Shown: in pieces, positions 1-3,278 of the stretch
How positions within the stretch are numbered: the first letter of the stretch is position 1
Layout: each line of letters starts with the position of its first letter
Source: Actinomycetes bacterium
GTDB taxonomy: Bacteria; Actinomycetota; Acidimicrobiia; Acidimicrobiales; Palsa-688
Assembly (NCBI GenBank): GCA_021798075.1
Contig: JAJZYO010000168.1
Location: 1-5,284 of the forward strand
Direction of reading: 5' to 3'
Length of the DNA: 5,284 nucleotides
Made by a program: the position numbers and the translations under genes
The notes under the pieces: model-generated
The model's input: only the letters and a program-made list of their open reading frames with translations
The model's database searches: none
What the model was told of the DNA's origin: nothing

Positions 1-282
1 GGCGGGTTGGGTCGCCCAGGTAGCCAGGGCCAGTTTGCGGCGGGTGGGGCGGCTACGGGCGGCGAGGCCGGTGCCGGTGCGGGCGGCGAGGCCGGCCTGT
101 CCGACGACGCCGGACCCGACGAGCGCACCGCCGCCGAGGTGGCAGCAGCCGAAGGCGTTGTGCTCGGCGACCTCGAGGCACTCCAGGGTGTGGTCAAGTT
201 CCCCGTGCGCATAAAGTGCGCGACCCTGCCGTGGCACACGCTCACCCAGGCGCTCGACGAGGCCCAAAAGCACGACGCGTAG
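1..282 (+). CDS. sufU: SufU-type Fe-S cluster assembly protein, C-terminal part (5' end cut by window)
   Basis: SufU-family proteins accept persulfide sulfur from the cysteine desulfurase SufS and support cytoplasmic Fe-S cluster assembly by the SUF system; they bind zinc through three conserved Cys. Only the last 93 codons are present and the frame is open at the left edge. The segment from about residue 54, LGDLEALQGVVKFPVRIKC, closely matches the end of Bacillus-type SufU (GDIEALQGVSKFPARIKCATLSW). The Cys of RIKCATLPW (residue 73, nt 217-219) corresponds to the third conserved Cys; the other two lie upstream of the window. Residues about 13-39 are a Gly/Ala/Glu-rich stretch that typical SufU proteins do not have at this length. 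A TTG at position 7 could be read as a start, but the conserved N-terminal two thirds of the family would then be missing, so a truncated view of a longer gene is far more likely. sufB, sufD, sufC and sufS usually lie upstream. Family assignment is firm; the full length is unknown. Confidence 0.85.
   Translation, partial: GGLGRPGSQGQFAAGGAATGGEAGAGAGGEAGLSDDAGPDERTAAEVAAAEGVVLGDLEALQGVVKFPVRIKCATLPWHTLTQALDEAQKHDA
56..95 (+). repeat. In-frame direct repeat, 24-bp period, in sufU
   Basis: A 16-bp sequence, CGGGCGGCGAGGCCGG, occurs identically at 56-71 and 80-95. The 24-bp period preserves the reading frame and encodes GGEAG twice (GGEAGAGA-GGEAG). It looks like a local tandem duplication that enlarged a flexible Gly/Ala-rich loop ahead of the conserved C-terminal motif of SufU. 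Confidence 0.8.
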
Positions 283-334
283 GCGACGGGCGGCGCCCTC
301 CGGTAGAGGTGCGCCGACAACACGTGCTCGCTCC

Positions 335-356
335 GGTTGGCGCCACGGCGCCAGCT
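335..356. terminator. GC-rich hairpin between convergent sufU and oxidoreductase genes
   Basis: The 132-bp gap 283-414 lies between two stop codons facing each other. It holds an inverted repeat with arms TGGCGCC (338-344) and GGCGCCA (347-353). Folded as RNA this gives a 6-bp perfect stem around a CACG tetraloop, extended outward by G-U and G-C pairs to 335/356. Placement suits a bidirectional transcription stop, but neither side has a T-run, so it is not a classic intrinsic terminator. The rest of the gap (about 357-405) is a degenerate GGCTCCGGC-type GC repeat with no convincing gene. Confidence 0.35.
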
Positions 357-414
357 CAGGCGGCGGCTCCGGCGCCGGCTCCGGCGGCTTCGGCGGTGAT
401 TGCCCCGGTTGCTC

Positions 415-1563
415 CTAGCCGCCAGTCGTCGTGATCGGAACGTCCCCGAAATCGCTTACGACACGGCTCTTTTCGTGGAAGCGAGGAGCGGCTGCAAGAA
501 GGCCCTCGCGACGGTAGAAGGGGTGGGAGGGTGCCATGGGCAGGCCCACAGCGCTCCCCGTGATGGCCGAAGCGTAGATGGCTGTTATGAGCTCGATCGT
601 GCGTCGACCCTCTTCGCCGTCGACCAGGAGGTCCTCGCGTCCCTCGAGTGCCCCGAGCACGTTGTCCAACTCGCCCGTGTGGCCTTCGTAGGTGAGCGGC
701 TCCAGCTCCTCGTAAGCAGCAGCCAGCTCTGCCTCCACCAGGTCGTCACGCTCAGGGAAGCCGTTCGGGAGAGCGCGCGAGGCGTAGCACTCGAACGGCG
801 CGGACACACGCGCTCGCTCAGCTTGGAAGACGAGCTGCTGGCGCTGACCATGGTGGATGACTGAACTAGTCAGCTGGCCGACGGCCCCGTCGGGAAAGCG
901 GAGCATGGCGGCCGAAAAATCTTCCACTTCGGAGTTGTCGTGGGCGACGTTGCTCATCATGGCGAGCACCTCGGCGGGCGCACCCATCATCCAAAGGAGC
1001 AGGTCCACGTGGTGCACCGCGTGGTTGAGCGTGCAACCGCCCCCCTCTCCCTCCCAGGTCCCCCGCCACCACAGGTCGTAGTAGTTGGAGCCCCTCCACC
1101 AATAGGAGTCCACCTGGGCGTGGAGGACCTTGCCTGCGAGGCCCGAAGCAAGCAGGCGCTTGAGGCGCATCATCTCAGTGCGGAAGCGGTTTTGGGCGAT
1201 CACTGCGAGCAGCTTCCCGCTGGCGCTCTTGGCATGGAGCATCGCGTCGCACTCGTCCAAGGACGCAGCCATCGGCTTTTCGACGACGACGTTGCGCCCA
1301 TTCTGAAGGGCGTCAACAGCGATCTCTGCGTGTGTGCTCGGAGGAGTGCACACGTCAACCAGGTCCACATCGGCCTCCTCGAGGAGCCGCCGGTGGCTAT
1401 CGAAGGTCGAGGCCTCCAAGCCAAACCGTTCGACGGCCTTCGAGCACTTCTCCGGCACTATGTCCGCGAGGGCTACCACTCGGCAGCGCTCCGGGAAACT
1501 GAGGTATGCCTCCAGGTGGTGCGGCGCGATATTGCCGACCCCAACGATCCCTACGTTTATCAT
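415..1563 (-). CDS. Gfo/Idh/MocA family NAD(P)-dependent oxidoreductase
   Basis: Members oxidise or reduce sugars, inositols, amino-sugars or related metabolites with NAD(P), usually in the cytoplasm. Counting from the ATG at 1563 (382 aa, close to the family's usual 330-390), the N-terminal Rossmann fold shows MINVGIVGVGNIAPHHLEAY with the GxGxxA nucleotide loop. An Asp ends the second strand (ALAD, residue 34), which favours NAD over NADP. VDVCTPPSTH and the family hallmark EKP (residues 95-97, catalytic-area Lys96) follow. The C-terminal alpha/beta domain carries GGGCTLNHAVHHVDLLLW (174-191) with His184 at the usual catalytic position. The position often held by Asp is Asn180, a variant I believe also occurs in relatives. 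Start choice: a GTG at 1569 is in frame two codons upstream, but GGCGGGG abuts it and sits about 7 nt before the ATG at 1563, so the ATG is preferred. It is the last gene of a tight minus-strand cluster, 21 nt after the DUF3039 gene. Substrate not deducible. Confidence 0.92.
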   Translation of the reverse strand: MINVGIVGVGNIAPHHLEAYLSFPERCRVVALADIVPEKCSKAVERFGLEASTFDSHRRLLEEADVDLVDVCTPPSTHAEIAVDALQNGRNVVVEKPMAASLDECDAMLHAKSASGKLLAVIAQNRFRTEMMRLKRLLASGLAGKVLHAQVDSYWWRGSNYYDLWWRGTWEGEGGGCTLNHAVHHVDLLLWMMGAPAEVLAMMSNVAHDNSEVEDFSAAMLRFPDGAVGQLTSSVIHHGQRQQLVFQAERARVSAPFECYASRALPNGFPERDDLVEAELAAAYEELEPLTYEGHTGELDNVLGALEGREDLLVDGEEGRRTIELITAIYASAITGSAVGLPMAPSHPFYRREGLLAAAPRFHEKSRVVSDFGDVPITTTGG

Positions 1564-1584
1564 CTGCACACCCCGCCGGCCCGC

Positions 1585-1878
1585 CTACGAGGCGGGGACC
1601 GGCCAACCCATCTGTTGAGCGATCTCCTTGCAGGTGGGGCACAAGGGATAGCGCTTGGGGTCCCTTCCTGGCACCCAGACCTTCCCGCACAGGGCCCGGA
1701 CCGGGGTGCCCATCACGATCCCCTCTGCGACTGTCGGCCCGGCAGCGACGAAGTCCCCTTCTTCCGTGTCGACTCCCTCGAGGACGATGTGGGTCATTCG
1801 CTCATGGTCGCCATCGATGTCGGGGATCGGCGGGGCGACACCGACTTCGGGAGCTGCGACACTCTCCGTCAAGCTCAT
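1585..1878 (-). CDS. DUF3039 family small zinc-ribbon-like protein
   Basis: A 97-aa protein of unknown function. The hallmark is the C-terminal block ALCGKVWVPGRDPKRYPLCP followed by TCKEIA, nearly identical to what I recall of the actinobacterial DUF3039 family. The N-terminal DHERMTH (residues 24-30) corresponds to the family's DHERFxHY region. Cys64, Cys80 and Cys83 (the last two as CPTC), possibly with His25 or His30, form a plausible zinc site; this is inference from the pattern. An acidic stretch (about residues 33-55) between the two blocks seems longer than usual. No signal peptide or membrane segment is visible. The ATG at 1878 has no good Shine-Dalgarno, but it lies 10 nt after the lacI stop, so translation is probably coupled to lacI. 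Its place between a LacI regulator and an oxidoreductase may be chance packing or a functional link; nothing in the protein decides this. Confidence 0.9.
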   Translation of the reverse strand: MSLTESVAAPEVGVAPPIPDIDGDHERMTHIVLEGVDTEEGDFVAAGPTVAEGIVMGTPVRALCGKVWVPGRDPKRYPLCPTCKEIAQQMGWPVPAS

Positions 1879-1888
1879 AGCAACAAGG

Positions 1889-3139
1889 CTAATGCCCGGC
1901 GGCGGGTGCCGGCCGGCGCCCGCGCGAGCGCCCTGCCGGGGCCGGGGCCGGGGCCGGGGCCGGGGGAGGGGGAGGGGGAATTGCCGGGGGCGGGGGCGTC
2001 GCTGGGGCGGGCTGCGCCATTGAGGCCGGCGGGGCTGGGGGACCCGTTGGAGCTGCAGTCGGCGGCCCCGTGGTCGAACCGGCCTCCAGCCGCGGCGGGA
2101 GCAGGGTCGTGCTCGCCACCTCCTTACCGTTCAACTGGGACATGAGCAGGTCTACGGCGATGTCGGAAAGCTCGATCGTCGGCAATGCCACGTGGCTCAC
2201 ACCCGACCAGGACTGCTCGGCGACATCGCTCGGCGAGATCGCCACGATAGACAGCTCGCCCGGCACTTCGAGCCCCTTGTCACGCGCCCACTGCCGCACC
2301 TCGGGCAGGGCGGCTTCGTTGTGGACTATCAGGGCGGTCGGGCGCGAAGCCCAAAGCTGTTCGAGGGTGCCCCAGACGAGCCCCGGCGCGGTAGCAAGAC
2401 CCACCGTGCGCGACGCCGGGCCATTTGGCTGCCCGCCGGCCTCTTGGCTGCCCCCTGGGGCCGGACGCGAGGGCTTTGCCTGCGGGCACGCGGAGGTGGC
2501 GATCGTTAGGCCCCGCCGGCTGGCGGCCATCCGCACGCCTTCCAGGGTGTGCTCCGCGTAGCCGTAGTGCTCCCGGTAGACCTCTTCGGGCTCGCCCAAG
2601 AAGGCAATGCTCTCGTGGCCAAGGCCGGCGAGGTGCTCGACGCAGAGCTCGCCGGCGGCATGAAAGTCGAAGTCGACGCAGACCAACCCTTCGCTGTTTA
2701 GGGGCACGCCTATCAATACCGTCGGAAGGCCGAGGTCGCGCAGCAGGCCCAAACGTGAGTCCTCGAGCTGGACATCGAGCACGACCAGCCCGTCTGCCAG
2801 CCCCCAGGCCGCCCTCCTCAGAGCCTCGGGCCCCTCCTTTTCGGTCACGACGAGCACGTCCTGGTCGTAGTCGCGAGCCCTCGCCGCAACTTCCATCAGG
2901 AACTCCATCATCACCCGGTACATGGTCTCTGCTCGGATTGGCAAGACGAGGGCGATGACCGAGGAACGGCTCGTCGCCAACGCCCGCGCCGATGCGTGCG
3001 GCCTGTAACCAAGCTCGGCGATGCTCTTTCGGACCCGTTCGGCGACCGCCGGTGATATCGGCCGCTTTCCCGACATCACATACGAGACCGTGCTCTGCGA
3101 GACACCGGCTCGCCTTGCCACGTCGAGGATCGTCACCAT
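1889..3139 (-). CDS. LacI-family transcriptional regulator with Pro/Ala-rich tail
   Basis: A DNA-binding repressor, probably sugar- or metabolite-responsive and acting as a dimer. From the ATG at 3139 (416 aa) it begins MVTILDVARRAGVSQSTVSY, the standard LacI helix-turn-helix (residues 1-24), with the hinge helix YRPHASARALAT at 45-56. A periplasmic-binding-protein-like effector domain follows (about 60-350), with landmarks such as DGLVVLD, PTVLIGVPL, LGHESIAFLGEP and PTALIVHNEA. Two parts are unusual: a Pro/Gly/Gln-rich insertion at about 218-247 (nt 2399-2488), and a roughly 59-residue tail after the normal family end (nt 1892-2068) made of PPP, PAPAPA and Arg-rich residues. Typical LacI proteins have 330-350 aa. 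Starts further upstream in frame (GTG at 3193, ATG at 3181) would add an Arg-rich extension ahead of the HTH and are less likely; no start has a strong Shine-Dalgarno. It heads the minus-strand cluster and is divergent to the exporter. Effector and operator are unknown. Confidence 0.92.
   Translation of the reverse strand: MVTILDVARRAGVSQSTVSYVMSGKRPISPAVAERVRKSIAELGYRPHASARALATSRSSVIALVLPIRAETMYRVMMEFLMEVAARARDYDQDVLVVTEKEGPEALRRAAWGLADGLVVLDVQLEDSRLGLLRDLGLPTVLIGVPLNSEGLVCVDFDFHAAGELCVEHLAGLGHESIAFLGEPEEVYREHYGYAEHTLEGVRMAASRRGLTIATSACPQAKPSRPAPGGSQEAGGQPNGPASRTVGLATAPGLVWGTLEQLWASRPTALIVHNEAALPEVRQWARDKGLEVPGELSIVAISPSDVAEQSWSGVSHVALPTIELSDIAVDLLMSQLNGKEVASTTLLPPRLEAGSTTGPPTAAPTGPPAPPASMAQPAPATPPPPAIPPPPPPAPAPAPAPAGRSRGRRPAPAAGH
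1935..1996 (+). repeat. GGGGCC/GGGGGA hexanucleotide tract with nine G-runs (3' end of lacI)
   Basis: On the plus strand, five exact copies of GCCGGG (1935-1964) run into two of GGAGGG (1965-1976), followed by two more G5 runs (1986-1990, 1992-1996). In all there are nine runs of four or five G separated mostly by one or two bases, far more than the four needed for an intramolecular G-quadruplex. The plus strand is the template strand of lacI. On the coding strand the tract encodes the PAPAPAPAPA and PPPPPP part of the regulator's tail, and the 6-bp unit keeps the frame. Confidence 0.85.
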
Positions 3140-3278
3140 TGGAGCCACCACTTTGCCGCACCTGCGGCCTCGCACGCCCATCCCCGCCCGCACGGCGGCT
3201 CATTTCACCCCAAAGTAACGACAGGTGTAGTCAGGCCACCGCGCTATGAGTCGATAACTCTCACTGGAGAACCAGCGG
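3140..3278. promoter_or_regulatory. Divergent control region between lacI and the MFS exporter gene
   Basis: This 139-bp gap separates the divergent start codons at 3139 (minus) and 3279 (plus), so promoters for both units should lie here or just inside the genes. For the exporter, TGGAGA (3265-3270) provides a GGAG Shine-Dalgarno 9 nt before the ATG at 3279. Stops in that frame at 3216, 3228 and 3255 rule out an earlier start. For lacI, a weak -10-like TACTTT is seen on the minus strand (plus 3212-3217), without a convincing -35. The part from about 3205 to 3270 is the least GC-rich of the gap, as expected for promoters. No promoter can be fixed with confidence. Confidence 0.5.
3155..3168. 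promoter_or_regulatory. Perfect 14-bp inverted repeat, candidate operator upstream of lacI
   Basis: GCCGCA-CC-TGCGGC is a perfect two-fold repeat with 6-bp arms and a 2-nt centre, 16 nt upstream of the lacI ATG at 3139. The short centre makes a stable RNA hairpin unlikely, which points to a protein site. LacI-family operators are even, closely spaced palindromes, though many have CG rather than CC at the centre. It may serve autoregulation and, in a divergent region, affect the exporter too. If lacI really starts at 3181 or 3193, the repeat would be inside the gene. Confidence 0.35.

Noticed and set aside
7..9. TTG as a possible start of a short 91-codon protein
   Set aside because: The product would be only the C-terminal third of SufU, without two of the three metal-binding Cys; a gene cut by the window edge is simpler.
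216..434. Plus-strand open frame of 72 codons ending in an Ala/Pro-rich stretch, overlapping the end of sufU
   Set aside because: It overlaps the strongly conserved SufU C-terminus in another frame and has only low-complexity sequence beyond the sufU stop; no family resemblance or ribosome site was seen.
940..2145. Plus-strand open frame of 401 codons
   Set aside because: It lies antisense to the oxidoreductase, DUF3039 and lacI genes, which have clear family motifs. Long antisense frames are common in GC-rich DNA.
3248..3260. GAGT-CGATA-ACTC inverted repeat upstream of the exporter
   Set aside because: Arms of only 4 bp with a 5-nt asymmetric centre are expected by chance; not enough to call an operator.
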